Positions 9,128 through 17,803 of a stretch of DNA of 64,000 nt are shown here, piece after piece. The stretch is from Pseudobutyrivibrio ruminis. Its GTDB lineage: Bacteria > Bacillota > Clostridia > Lachnospirales > Lachnospiraceae. Below the pieces are notes generated by a model that was not told the origin of the DNA, ran no database searches, and saw only the letters and a program-made list of their open reading frames with translations. The DNA is taken from assembly GCA_015057315.1 (NCBI GenBank), contig SVER01000003.1, positions 62,001 through 126,000 on the forward strand. The letters run 5' to 3'. A program made the translations under genes and the position numbers. How positions within the stretch are numbered: the stretch's first letter is position 1; every line of letters starts with the position of its first letter.

Positions 9128-10420
9128 ATGAAGAAAAAGATTGTTTCAGCACTTCTTGTGTCAACAATGGTAGCAACTGCATTTGCAGGATGTGGTTCAA
9201 AAGCAGAGGAGACAACAGATAGCGCAGCAACAGAAAGCACAGATTCAACAGAATCATCTGAAGAGGCATCAAGCGATGATGCTATTGCAAACCTTATTGC
9301 ATCAACAGAAGGTACAGTAAATATTGACCTTTGGTGCTCAGAGACAGAGGAATATCAGACAGTTATGAAGAAGCTTTGCGATGATTTCGCAGCTCAGTAT
9401 CCAGATGTTGATTTTAACATCACACTTGGTGCTGTTTCAGAAGCTGATATGAAGGATAGAGTGTTAGAGGATGTGGAAGCAGCAGCTGATGTATTCGTAT
9501 TCCCAGATGATCAGCTTGAGGCACTTGTTAAGGCAGGCGCTCTTAACGAAGTAGCAGCTCAGTACACATACGACATGAACGAAACAGATACAGAGGCAAC
9601 AGTTAAGGCTGGCCAGTACGATGGTAAGCAGTATGGCTATCCATTCACAGCTTCAAACGGATATTTCTTATACTATGATAAGAATCAGCTTTCAGACGAA
9701 GATGTAGCTTCTTGGGAAGCACTTACAGCAAAGGCTGAGGAGCTTGGTAAGGAAGTTGGTTGTGAAATCGCAAACGGTTGGTATCTATACGGATTCTTCC
9801 AGGGTGCAGGATGTACTCTTACAGAGAACGAGGATCAGTCAAACAACTGTGATTGGAACAACGAGACAGGTCTTGCAGCAGCTGAGTCACTTCAGAATAT
9901 CACATCTTCAAAGGCATTCAAGGCTTATGGAAATGATGACCTTCTTGCAAACCTTAACGATGGCAAGGTAGCAGCTTACGTATCAGGTACATGGAATGTT
10001 AATGCATTCTCAGATGCTTACGGTGATGGCTATGCAGCTACAAAGCTTCCTACATTCAAGGTAAATGGTGAAGACAAGCAGATGGCTTCATACTCAGGAT
10101 ACAAGTTCGTAGGTGTTAACGCATACGCAGAGAACACAGGTTGGTCAATGCTTCTTGCTGAGTACCTTACAAACGCAGCTTCACAGGAAGCAGTTTACGA
10201 GGCAACAGGTGAGGGTCCTTCAAACACAGAGGCACTTTCAAAGGCATCTTCTCCAGCACTTGACGCTCTTGCAGCTCAGTCAGAGTTCGCACAGCTTCAG
10301 AGAGTTGGTGGCAACTACTGGACACCAGCAGAGTCACTTGGAAAGAACATCCTTGATGGCAAGGTTTCACAGCAGGTACTTGATGATGCAGTAGCTGGAA
10401 TAACACAACCTGTAGAATAA
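9128..10420 (+). CDS. sugar ABC transporter substrate-binding lipoprotein (MalE-like)
   Basis: A 430-residue extracellular lipoprotein. A lipoprotein signal peptide ends in TAFAGCGS with the lipid-anchored cysteine at residue 22, followed by an acidic Ser/Thr/Glu-rich linker of about 35 residues and a family-1 solute-binding fold (for example DVFVFPDDQL, YGYPFTASNGYFLYY and AAYVSGTWN). It captures an oligosaccharide, probably maltodextrin-like, for the two permeases downstream. ATG 9128 was chosen for its strong GGAGGAG site; an upstream in-frame ATG at 9062 would precede the signal peptide. Codon use is strongly biased, suggesting high expression. Confidence 0.9.
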   Translation: MKKKIVSALLVSTMVATAFAGCGSKAEETTDSAATESTDSTESSEEASSDDAIANLIASTEGTVNIDLWCSETEEYQTVMKKLCDDFAAQYPDVDFNITLGAVSEADMKDRVLEDVEAAADVFVFPDDQLEALVKAGALNEVAAQYTYDMNETDTEATVKAGQYDGKQYGYPFTASNGYFLYYDKNQLSDEDVASWEALTAKAEELGKEVGCEIANGWYLYGFFQGAGCTLTENEDQSNNCDWNNETGLAAAESLQNITSSKAFKAYGNDDLLANLNDGKVAAYVSGTWNVNAFSDAYGDGYAATKLPTFKVNGEDKQMASYSGYKFVGVNAYAENTGWSMLLAEYLTNAASQEAVYEATGEGPSNTEALSKASSPALDALAAQSEFAQLQRVGGNYWTPAESLGKNILDGKVSQQVLDDAVAGITQPVE

Positions 10421-10424
10421 TAAC

Positions 10425-10619
10425 AAGCCTTCCTCCCTTTGGGGTTGCTAGGCTCCAGTGGAGCCTGTTTAGCAACGACCGAGCCAGAGGCGAGACAAGG
10501 TGGCAGCGTAGCTGACGGATGAGGGTGTGTGTAAAAAATATAAGATGCTTAGCGTCTTTACATACATTTACCCTCATCAGTCACTGCGTGACAGCTTCTC
10601 CCTTTAGGGAGAAGCCTTT
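10425..10619 (+). repeat. large palindromic intergenic repeat between malE and malF
   Basis: About 195 bases forming a long imperfect palindrome. GACGGATGAGGGT (around 10514-10526) faces ACCCTCATCAGTC (around 10570-10582), and the outer ends are AAGCCTTCCTCCC and GGGAGAAGCC. The left part has the same core (GGTGGCAGCG, AGCTGACGGATGAGGGT) as the repeat at 49546-49594. It looks like a MITE/REP-like element common in gut Firmicutes. In the transcript it would form a strong hairpin between the binding protein and the permease genes. Confidence 0.8.
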
Positions 10620-10637
10620 TATATGAAGAGGACAAAG

Positions 10638-12050
10638 ATGAAGAAAATAGGCAACTACTTTAAAGATTTTGGTCAAGCCGTTGTGCATGGCGACATTTGG
10701 GTTAAATTATCACTTGTAATAATGGGTGCAGGCTATTTCGGAAGAAAGCAGTTTGTACGCGGAATACTTATGACTTTACTTGAGGTGGGAGTTTTAGCCT
10801 CACTTTTTGGTGTATTCGCACCTTATCTATCAAAGCTTAACACTCTTGGTACAGTTCAAAGAGAAGAAGTCTTTGATATAGTAACTATGAAAAAAACTGT
10901 TAATGATTATGATAACTCATTACTAATCCTTCTTTACGGAATCATTGCTATCTTAGTAATCATTGCATTTATCGTATTATATTTACAGAATATAAAAGCT
11001 GTTTACCGCATTCAGCAGATGAGTGAAAATGGTGAACACATTAATAACATTAAGGATGATATTGCTTCATTCAAAAACGAAAGATTTCACATCACACTTC
11101 TTACCTTGCCAAGTATTGGTGTAATTCTTATTAATATTATTCCTATACTTTTCATGGTATGTATCGCATTTACGAATTATGATGAGAATCATCAGCCACC
11201 ATCATATTTATTTACATGGGTTGGTTTTAAAAATTTCGTAAATCTGTTTACAACAAGCCAGACAATCACTTTTGGCTATGCCTTTGTAAGAGTATTAATC
11301 TGGACATTGATTTGGGCTGTACTTGCAACAGCTACAACATTCCTTGGAGGAATCTTACTTGCTCAGTTTATCAATCACGAAGATACACGCTTCAAGGGAA
11401 TGTGGAGAACACTTTTTGTAATCACAATCGGTATTCCACAGTTCGTTACACTACTTCTTATCAGTAAGATGTTTGGTGATAATGGTATCGTAAATACGTT
11501 TTGTTCAAATGTCGGAATTCTTGATTTCTTCAAGAATATTGGATTGCTTAATGCAGGCGATGCATGCATCCCATTTTTATCGCGTCCAGGTTGGGCACAC
11601 GTAACTATTATCCTTGTAAATATTTGGGTAGGTATTCCATATCAGATGCTTGTTGCTACAGGTATTCTTATGAATATTCCATCAGACCAGATTGAATCTG
11701 CAAAGATTGATGGTGCAAACAAGTTCCAGATTTTCTGGAAGATAACAATGCCTTATGTAATGTTTATTACTGGCCCATCACTTATTCAGTCAGTTATCGG
11801 TAATATTAATAACTTTAATGTTATTTACTTACTTACATACAATTACCAGACAACAAATATGGCTATGGCTAATTCACATGCCAACGAGGTTGACTTGCTT
11901 ATCACCTGGTTATTCAGACTTACAAATGAGTACAGTAACTTCAAGATGGCATCAGTAATTGGTATCGTAACATTCGTAGTTTGTGCAGCCCTTTCACTTC
12001 TTACTTTCTCAAGAATGATAGGTGGAGATAAAGAGGGGGTATACAGATAA
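10638..12050 (+). CDS. sugar ABC transporter permease (MalF-like)
   Basis: A 470-residue inner-membrane permease with an N-terminal extension of about 150 residues holding extra membrane helices, as in MalF, followed by the binding-protein-dependent permease domain. The EAA loop that contacts the ATPase is visible as ESAKIDGANKFQIFWKITMP. ATG 10638 has AAGAGG six bases upstream; ATG 10623, five codons earlier, is possible but sits against the repeat end. The stop overlaps the start of the next permease (TAATG). No ATPase gene follows, so a shared MsmX-type ATPase encoded elsewhere is likely. Confidence 0.9.
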   Translation: MKKIGNYFKDFGQAVVHGDIWVKLSLVIMGAGYFGRKQFVRGILMTLLEVGVLASLFGVFAPYLSKLNTLGTVQREEVFDIVTMKKTVNDYDNSLLILLYGIIAILVIIAFIVLYLQNIKAVYRIQQMSENGEHINNIKDDIASFKNERFHITLLTLPSIGVILINIIPILFMVCIAFTNYDENHQPPSYLFTWVGFKNFVNLFTTSQTITFGYAFVRVLIWTLIWAVLATATTFLGGILLAQFINHEDTRFKGMWRTLFVITIGIPQFVTLLLISKMFGDNGIVNTFCSNVGILDFFKNIGLLNAGDACIPFLSRPGWAHVTIILVNIWVGIPYQMLVATGILMNIPSDQIESAKIDGANKFQIFWKITMPYVMFITGPSLIQSVIGNINNFNVIYLLTYNYQTTNMAMANSHANEVDLLITWLFRLTNEYSNFKMASVIGIVTFVVCAALSLLTFSRMIGGDKEGVYR

Positions 12051-12892
12051 TGAAAAAAACATGGAAAATAGTTGGAAGACATATCTTCCTTGCAGTACTT
12101 GCATTTATTTGGTTGATACCAATCTTTTGGTTGGTTGTAACAACATTTAGTGTGGAAAAGGGAATTAATACAAATCATTTCCTCCCAGAACAGTGGACAC
12201 TTGCAAACTATCATCAGCTTTTCTTTGAGCCAGATGCAGCAGCAAATTTCCCTGCATGGTTTAAGAATTCAATGATTATTGGTGTATTCAGCTGTCTTGT
12301 TTCATCAATATTTGTAATCATGACAGCTTACGCATTTTCATTTATTGAATTTAAGGGTAGAAAGAAGCTTATGAGCTTTTCACTCATCCTTGGTATGTTC
12401 CCAGGCGTACTTTCAATGATTGCTATGTACTTCATTTTGAAGATGCTTGGACTTACCGATAGTGTAGTAGGACTTATTATCCTTTATTCGGGTGCATCAG
12501 GTCTTGGTTACCTGATTTTGAAGGGATTCTTCGATACAATTCCTACTTCACTTCACGAAGCAGCAAAGCTTGAGGGTGCATCTGAGGCAACAATATTTGC
12601 AAAGATTGTAGTACCTCTTTCAAAGCCAATGATTGTTTACACAGTCATCAACTCATTCCTTAATCCTTGGATGGATTTCGTAATGGTAAGACTTATGATT
12701 AAGTCTAAGAATGCAGCTGACTGGACAATGGCATTAGGACTATTCAATCTGCTACAGAGAGCACTTGTTAACCAGTACTTTGCATATTTCTGCTGCGGCG
12801 GTTTGATGATTGCGGTACCTATTTCAATCCTATTCATCATCATGCAGAAGTTCTACGTTGAAGGTGTTACAGGTGGTGCGGTGAAAGGCTAA
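12050..12892 (+). CDS. sugar ABC transporter permease (MalG-like)
   Basis: A 280-residue permease with six predicted membrane helices and the EAA loop HEAAKLEGASEATIFAKIVV. It pairs with the MalF-like protein to form the channel. Translation is coupled through a one-base overlap. The C-terminus (FYVEGVTGGAVKG) is typical of MalG proteins. No glycoside hydrolase gene follows, so degradation of the imported sugar is encoded elsewhere. Confidence 0.9.
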   Translation: MKKTWKIVGRHIFLAVLAFIWLIPIFWLVVTTFSVEKGINTNHFLPEQWTLANYHQLFFEPDAAANFPAWFKNSMIIGVFSCLVSSIFVIMTAYAFSFIEFKGRKKLMSFSLILGMFPGVLSMIAMYFILKMLGLTDSVVGLIILYSGASGLGYLILKGFFDTIPTSLHEAAKLEGASEATIFAKIVVPLSKPMIVYTVINSFLNPWMDFVMVRLMIKSKNAADWTMALGLFNLLQRALVNQYFAYFCCGGLMIAVPISILFIIMQKFYVEGVTGGAVKG

Positions 12893-12901
12893 ACTTTACC
12901 G

Positions 12902-12951
12902 AGGTGCGCTTTCCCGCTTGAAGATGTATGAATCAAGTGTGAATTGCACCC
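12902..12951 (+). repeat. nested inverted repeat after malG
   Basis: GGTGC (12904) faces GCACC (12947), and CTTGA faces TCAAG inside it. The left part, GAGGTGCGCTTTCCCG, closely resembles TAGGTGCGTCTTCCCG at 13406-13421, so the DUF1292 gene is flanked by related repeats. Confidence 0.4.
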
Positions 12952-13068
12952 CACCCCAATATACTATTTACGAATAGTTCATAGATTTTGCTTACTATAT
13001 ACACAATTATGATGTAATATATTGCCATATAACGGGAGAGCTATGAATCCTAAAAAGGAGGATCCCAT

Positions 13069-13329
13069 ATGGATAATGAATTTAGAGAGTATATTACATT
13101 CGTGGTAAACACTAGAGATGGTGACGAAGTGGAAATGGCAGTCATAGATCAGTTTGAATTCGAAAATAAATCTTATGTTGCAGCAGCTCTTGTTGAAGGA
13201 GATACGGTAAGTGACGAAGGGTGTTTTATTTATCGAATAAAGGTTGGCGAGGATGACTTCAAGGTGGAGAAGATTACCAACCAGATTGACTATAATAGGG
13301 TTGCCGAAGCGTATATGGAAATGATATGA
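13069..13329 (+). CDS. DUF1292 family protein
   Basis: An 86-residue acidic protein of the DUF1292 family, which is widespread in Firmicutes and of unknown function. It has the usual pattern of a short beta-rich domain (for example DGDEVEMAVIDQFEFENKSYVAA). AAGGAGG lies eight bases upstream of the ATG. It is a single-gene unit closed by a strong terminator and lies between two related palindromic repeats. Confidence 0.8.
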   Translation: MDNEFREYITFVVNTRDGDEVEMAVIDQFEFENKSYVAAALVEGDTVSDEGCFIYRIKVGEDDFKVEKITNQIDYNRVAEAYMEMI

Positions 13330-13339
13330 TATGATAACA

Positions 13340-13371
13340 AAAAGGACCAGTATCTACTGGTTCTTTTTGTT
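13340..13371 (+). terminator. intrinsic terminator after DUF1292 gene
   Basis: GGACCAGTA (13344-13352) pairs with TACTGGTTC (13355-13363), flanked by A5 and T5, and could work in both directions. Confidence 0.85.
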
Positions 13372-13377
13372 ATCCAC

Positions 13378-13435
13378 GACGCACCTCGCGCGCAGCGCAT
13401 TTAAATAGGTGCGTCTTCCCGTTTTATGCTATAAT
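13378..13435 (+). promoter_or_regulatory. inverted repeat and extended -10 promoter before larB
   Basis: A perfect nine-base inverted repeat GACGCACCT/AGGTGCGTC (13378-13386 and 13407-13415) encloses a GCGCGCAGCGC palindrome. It is followed by TGCTATAAT (13427-13435), an extended -10 element suitably placed for larB, whose ATG is at 13468. Confidence 0.5.
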
Positions 13436-13467
13436 ATGTCCACAAAGGCACTTAGGAGGGGACTTAC

Positions 13468-14142
13468 ATGGATTTTGCAAGATTAGACCACGATAGAAAA
13501 AGACGCACAGGTTTTCCAGAGGTGATTTTTTGCGAAGGAAAGCCAGATGAGTTTTTGGTGGATATTTATAAAAAGATGTATGAAAGGGAAGGCCAGGTGT
13601 TTGGTACCAGGGCATCTGAACATCAATATGATATAGTAAAGGCAGCCTTGCCTGAGGCTAGCTATGATAAGGTCAGCAGGATTCTAAAGGTGGTAGCTCC
13701 TGAGGCGAAGCAGCCAGAGCTTGTAGGTGAAATCGCCGTGGTAACAGCTGGAACAGCGGATATCCCTGTGGCAGAAGAGGCGGCCCAGACAGCCGAGTAT
13801 TTTGGCAGCAAGGTGAATAGGGTGTTTGATGTGGGAGTTAGCGGAATACATCGCTTGCTTTCAAATGTGGATGTGCTCAACAGTGCCAACTGCGTGGTGG
13901 CAGTGGCAGGAATGGAGGGCGCCCTTGCCTCTGTTGTAGGAGGCCTTGTGAAGGTTCCTGTGATTGCAGTTCCTACCAGCGTAGGGTACGGTGCGAATAT
14001 GGGCGGAATTTCCGCTCTTCTAACCATGATTAATTCTTGTGCAAATGGAATCTCCGTGGTAAATATAGATAATGGATATGGGGCTGGCTACATCGCCACC
14101 CAAATAAATAGATTGGCAGTAGGATATAAGGATGAAGAATAA
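13468..14142 (+). CDS. larB: nickel pincer cofactor biosynthesis protein LarB
   Basis: A 224-residue protein related to PurE. LarB carboxylates the pyridine ring of nicotinate adenine dinucleotide and releases AMP, the first step in making the nickel-pincer cofactor of lactate racemase. The PurE-like C-terminal part shows AVVTAGTADIPVAEEA, VAGMEGALASVVGGL and VPTSVGYGANMGG. The reactive cysteine lies in NSCANGI (Cys191). AGGAGG precedes the ATG. LarC, LarE and LarA are not in this window, so the rest of the pathway must be elsewhere. The downstream gene overlaps by 11 bases. Confidence 0.9.
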   Translation: MDFARLDHDRKRRTGFPEVIFCEGKPDEFLVDIYKKMYEREGQVFGTRASEHQYDIVKAALPEASYDKVSRILKVVAPEAKQPELVGEIAVVTAGTADIPVAEEAAQTAEYFGSKVNRVFDVGVSGIHRLLSNVDVLNSANCVVAVAGMEGALASVVGGLVKVPVIAVPTSVGYGANMGGISALLTMINSCANGISVVNIDNGYGAGYIATQINRLAVGYKDEE

Positions 14143-14872
14143 GAAGACTAGAAGAATAGTAATAGGTGTTGTTTTAGTAGTGCTGGCGGTGTTTATTGTT
14201 AGCAAGTTTTATAGCTATGTGGATAACTATTATAGAGCCACCGATGAGGCGTGGACATTTATTAATGAGCCAGCTGAGGGGGTAGAGGTTGAATATGTAG
14301 ATAACACAATCTTGTTTAGACCAGAAAACCCTGTGGCAGGGTTCATATTCTATCCAGGTGGATTAGTAGAGACAGAGGCTTACGCCCCTCTTATGGAGAG
14401 CTTGGCAGAGCAGGGAATATTTGGTGTGGTAGTAGAAATGCCTTACTACCTGGCTATGTTTGATGCTAATGGAGCCAGGGGAATCCAGGCTAAATACCCT
14501 GAAATAACGGATTGGTACATCGGCGGCCACAGCTTAGGCGGCGCCATGGCGTGTTTGTACGCTGACAGACATCAGAGTGAATATGAGGGCTTGATACTTC
14601 TTGCGGCATATTCTACAAAGGATCTTACAGATGAGCCGGCAGTAGCCACACTTTCTATCAGAGGCTCCGAGGACGGCGTGCTCAACATGGAAAAGTATGA
14701 AGAATGTAAGGCAAACCTTCCATCAGATTTTGAGGAAGTGGTAATCGAAGGTGGATGCCACGGATATTTCGGTGATTACGGAATGCAAGCCGGTGACGGT
14801 GAGCCTAGCATCAGCGTACAGGAGCAGACCAGCGAGACGGTGGATGCAATAGTAGATTTTGTGGAAAAGTAG
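14132..14872 (+). CDS. membrane-anchored alpha/beta hydrolase
   Basis: A 246-residue protein with a single N-terminal membrane anchor (about residues 9-27) and an alpha/beta-hydrolase fold outside. The nucleophile elbow is GGHSLGGAM (Ser134), an acid residue is plausible in SIRGSEDGVL, and the histidine is in GGCHGYFGDYG. It resembles the 'hydrolase family 5' group, which includes esterases of unknown substrate. It overlaps larB by 11 bases, indicating co-transcription, but I know of no functional link to cofactor synthesis. Confidence 0.8.
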   Translation: MKNKKTRRIVIGVVLVVLAVFIVSKFYSYVDNYYRATDEAWTFINEPAEGVEVEYVDNTILFRPENPVAGFIFYPGGLVETEAYAPLMESLAEQGIFGVVVEMPYYLAMFDANGARGIQAKYPEITDWYIGGHSLGGAMACLYADRHQSEYEGLILLAAYSTKDLTDEPAVATLSIRGSEDGVLNMEKYEECKANLPSDFEEVVIEGGCHGYFGDYGMQAGDGEPSISVQEQTSETVDAIVDFVEK

Positions 14873-14878
14873 ATAGTG

Positions 14879-14922
14879 AAAAAGGAATTAGGGATATATC
14901 TGAAAGGGTATGTCCTTTTTTT
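14879..14922 (+). terminator. intrinsic terminator
   Basis: AAAAAGGA (14879-14886) pairs with TCCTTTTT (14913-14920), followed by more T residues. It ends the larB-hydrolase transcript. Confidence 0.75.
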
Positions 14923-15072
14923 ATTGCTGGGTTTGGCAGTGGGGCGGTTATTTCTGAGGTGATTTGTAAAGAAAATTCGCAACATTCTGTGAATAAAAGT
15001 GTATTTTGGGACAGAAAGGGTTAAAATATAATCGTATAAGTGTAGACTTGTCGCACTGGGAGGTTTCGGGAT

Positions 15073-16440
15073 ATGAGAAAGTATAGGTTCAAGCAGGTAG
15101 AGAAATATATTGAGTTGTTTAGGAAGTTGAATGAGGGGGTGTATGAGGAACTCAAAAATGATAATCTAGCAAAATGTTCGGAGTATCTTCAGATTGCCCA
15201 GCAAAGAGCTATAGACCTTGGTACATTAATTGAAGATAGCGAAGGATTGGGCCATCCTACTGTTGGCGTGTTGGAGCAGTTTTGCGAAGAACTTTATCAG
15301 ATAAATGAAGAAGTATTATCTGAGAGGGGATTATCTCCTGATTCTGCAAAGCTCAGACTAGATAGTATAGTAAATAAAATCGATAAAAGCGCAAATAGCG
15401 AGATTAAGCAGCAAAAACTGGTGGTGTTTCTGCCATACAAGGCAAGCATGTGGGATTCATTAGAAAGTGTTTGGATGGCGCTTGATGCAGAGGAAGATAC
15501 TACTGCACTAGTAATACCTATCCCATATTTTGATAAAAATCCAGATGGTAGCATGAAAGAGATGCATTATGAAGGGAATGATTATCCTGATAATGTGCCA
15601 ATTACATCCTTTGAAAAATTTGATTTTGAAGGTGCTCATCCTGATGAAATATACATTCATAACCCTTATGATGATATGAACTTTGTAACATCAGTTCATC
15701 CATTTTTTTATACAGAAAACCTGAAAAAGTATACTGATAAATTGATATATATTCCCTATTTTGTTTTGGCAGAACCTGATTTAGACAATCTGACTGATGA
15801 AGTAATTAAACACTATAGAGGCTTTGTACTCACAAAAGGAGTGGTAAATTCTCATGAAGTAAGGGTACAATCTGAGGCTATGAAAAAAGTGTACGTAATG
15901 ATTTTGACAGAACACTTTGGAGCAGATACTAGGGCAGCATGGGAAGATAGAATAAAGGGAACTGGTTCACCAAAATTTGAAAAATTAAAGAGGATGAAAC
16001 GTGAGGAACAAGAGATTCCTGAAGACTGGTTAAGACTAATGAAAAAACCTGATGGAAGCATGAAAAAGGTAATATTGTACAATACTAGTGTAGTATCATT
16101 GCTGAATCAGGAACAAAAGATGATAGATAAAATTAAGGATGCACTGGAGGTGTTTAAAGAGTGCAAGGATGATGTGACACTGTTGTGGCGTCCTCATCCA
16201 TTGATAAAAGCTACACTAGATAGCATGATTCCTGAGCTTGCAAAACAATACGAAGAAATAGTAAGGAATTACAGAGCAGAGGGATGGGGCATTTATGATG
16301 ATACTCCAGATATGGATAGAGCGATTATTATCAGTGATGCATATTATGGGGACAGCAGTAGCATCGTGCAGTTATATGAAACACTGGAAAAGCCGATAAT
16401 GATACAGAATGTAGATGTGCTGGAGAAGGAGGAAGTATGA
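15073..16440 (+). CDS. CDP-glycerol glycerophosphotransferase-like protein
   Basis: A 455-residue cytoplasmic protein that I recognise as a Lachnospiraceae relative of the TagF/TagB CDP-alcohol phosphotransferases. Helical residues 1-115 precede a GT-B-like region (VVFLPYKASMWDSLESVW, then IPIPYFDKNPDGSM). The C-terminal half carries LLWRPHPL and SDAYYGDSSS, equivalent to the substrate-binding HP and DxxS motifs of teichoic acid polymerases. It heads a tightly packed operon with an epimerase, TarI and TarJ, so it probably transfers a pentitol phosphate made by them. The acceptor is unknown. Confidence 0.7.
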   Translation: MRKYRFKQVEKYIELFRKLNEGVYEELKNDNLAKCSEYLQIAQQRAIDLGTLIEDSEGLGHPTVGVLEQFCEELYQINEEVLSERGLSPDSAKLRLDSIVNKIDKSANSEIKQQKLVVFLPYKASMWDSLESVWMALDAEEDTTALVIPIPYFDKNPDGSMKEMHYEGNDYPDNVPITSFEKFDFEGAHPDEIYIHNPYDDMNFVTSVHPFFYTENLKKYTDKLIYIPYFVLAEPDLDNLTDEVIKHYRGFVLTKGVVNSHEVRVQSEAMKKVYVMILTEHFGADTRAAWEDRIKGTGSPKFEKLKRMKREEQEIPEDWLRLMKKPDGSMKKVILYNTSVVSLLNQEQKMIDKIKDALEVFKECKDDVTLLWRPHPLIKATLDSMIPELAKQYEEIVRNYRAEGWGIYDDTPDMDRAIIISDAYYGDSSSIVQLYETLEKPIMIQNVDVLEKEEV

Positions 16441-17099
16441 GTTTTGAATTAACCGCTTCTATGATGTGTGCAAATTATGGCCATTTAGCTAGAGAGGTAA
16501 CAGAACTGGAAAACGCAGGAATCGATTCGTTTCATATAGACATAATGGATGGAAGATTTGTTGCGAATTTTGCCATGTCTTTGAACGATTTAAGCTATAT
16601 AGCCAAAACAACAAATAAGCCGCTAGATGTACATTTGATGGTGGAGCATCCAAATAATACGGTAGAACTATTTATAAGAAATTTACGAAAAGGGGATACT
16701 ATATACATTCACCCAGAGGCAGAGTATCATCCTTCAGCAACACTGTTAAAAATTATTAATGCAGGAATGGTCCCAGGTATCGCCATTAATCCCGGTACAA
16801 GCATAGAGACAATCATGGAGATGCTTAGGATTGTAGATAAAGTGCTTGTAATGTCAGTAAATCCTGGGGATGCCGGTCAGATGTATCTGCCTTATGTGGG
16901 ACAAAAAATCGATAGGTTGCTAAAGCTGAAGGATGAAATGGAATTCAAAATATACTGGGATGGAGCTTGCTCAAGGGAGAAAGTATTAGAGTATGCTCCA
17001 AAGGATGTGGATGGATTTGTCCTTGGTACCACACTTTTATTTGGAAAAGATAGACCATACAAAGATATCATAAATGACATTAGAGCGTTGAATATATAG
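16437..17099 (+). CDS. ribulose-phosphate / allulose-6-phosphate 3-epimerase family protein
   Basis: A 220-residue TIM barrel of the ribulose-phosphate 3-epimerase family. Metal and catalytic residues are present: His33 and Asp35 in FHIDIMDG, His66 in LDVHLMV, and Asp175 in YWDGACS. The last motif (DGACS rather than DGGI) is closer to allulose-6-phosphate epimerases (AlsE) than to housekeeping Rpe. It overlaps the upstream gene by four bases (ATGA) and precedes TarI, so it likely shapes the pentulose phosphate pool used by the TarJ-like reductase rather than serving central metabolism. Confidence 0.8.
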   Translation: MSFELTASMMCANYGHLAREVTELENAGIDSFHIDIMDGRFVANFAMSLNDLSYIAKTTNKPLDVHLMVEHPNNTVELFIRNLRKGDTIYIHPEAEYHPSATLLKIINAGMVPGIAINPGTSIETIMEMLRIVDKVLVMSVNPGDAGQMYLPYVGQKIDRLLKLKDEMEFKIYWDGACSREKVLEYAPKDVDGFVLGTTLLFGKDRPYKDIINDIRALNI

Positions 17100-17105
17100 G
17101 TGAAC

Positions 17106-17801
17106 ATGAATATAGCAATAGTACTATCTGGTGGTATAGGAAGCAGGATGGGGCTGGATGTGCCTAAGCAATATGTTGAGGTAGCAGGTATGCCAATAAT
17201 CTGCTATTCGCTAAAAACACTAGATGCAAGTAATAGAATAGATGCCATTTGGATTGTGGCTGCGGATGAATGGCTTCCACAGATTAAAGAATGGGTTGAT
17301 AAGTATGGAATCTCAGGGAAAATATGTGGATATTCAAAGCCTGGGGAGAATCGTCAGCTGTCTATTTATAATGCATTAATGGATATAAATAAATCCGCTA
17401 GCGCGGGGAACTATGTATTTATACATGATGCAGCCAGACCTTTGCTTACAGCAGCGATGATAGAGGAAAGCATAGATGGTATGGAAGGCTATGATGGTGT
17501 AATTCCAGTGCTTACAATGAAGGATACTGTGTATCTTAGTCACGATGGAAAGCAGATAGATTCACTTTTGAATAGGAGCGAAATATATGCTGGACAGGCA
17601 CCAGAGACATTTGTGTTTGGAAAATATTTGGAGGCTAATAGGGCGCTGTTTGATTCTGGAGCTATAAAAAAGATAAACGGTTCTACAGAACCTGCGATTA
17701 TGTCGGGTATGAAGATGCATATGATACTAGGCGATGAGAGGAACATAAAAATAACAACAAAGGCAGATTTGGTTCGTTTTCAGGAAATGATTAAGGAGTG
17801 A
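17106..17801 (+). CDS. tarI: pentitol-5-phosphate cytidylyltransferase (TarI/IspD family), copy 1
   Basis: A 231-residue cytidylyltransferase. The nucleotide loop is VLSGGIGSRMG, with the lysine in VPKQYVEV and IHDAARPLL further on. TarI-type enzymes make CDP-ribitol from CTP and ribitol 5-phosphate; IspD makes CDP-methylerythritol. The adjoining reductase gene decides for the TarI type. ATG 17106 with AGGTG upstream is preferred over GTG 17100. A paralogue lies at 45122. Which pentitol is activated cannot be told from sequence. Confidence 0.85.
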   Translation: MNIAIVLSGGIGSRMGLDVPKQYVEVAGMPIICYSLKTLDASNRIDAIWIVAADEWLPQIKEWVDKYGISGKICGYSKPGENRQLSIYNALMDINKSASAGNYVFIHDAARPLLTAAMIEESIDGMEGYDGVIPVLTMKDTVYLSHDGKQIDSLLNRSEIYAGQAPETFVFGKYLEANRALFDSGAIKKINGSTEPAIMSGMKMHMILGDERNIKITTKADLVRFQEMIKE

Positions 17802-17803
17802 TA

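Noticed and set aside
17106-17801. IspD of the isoprenoid pathway
   Set aside because: Coupling to a TarJ-type zinc reductase and a TagF-like gene fits pentitol activation; no isoprenoid genes are near.
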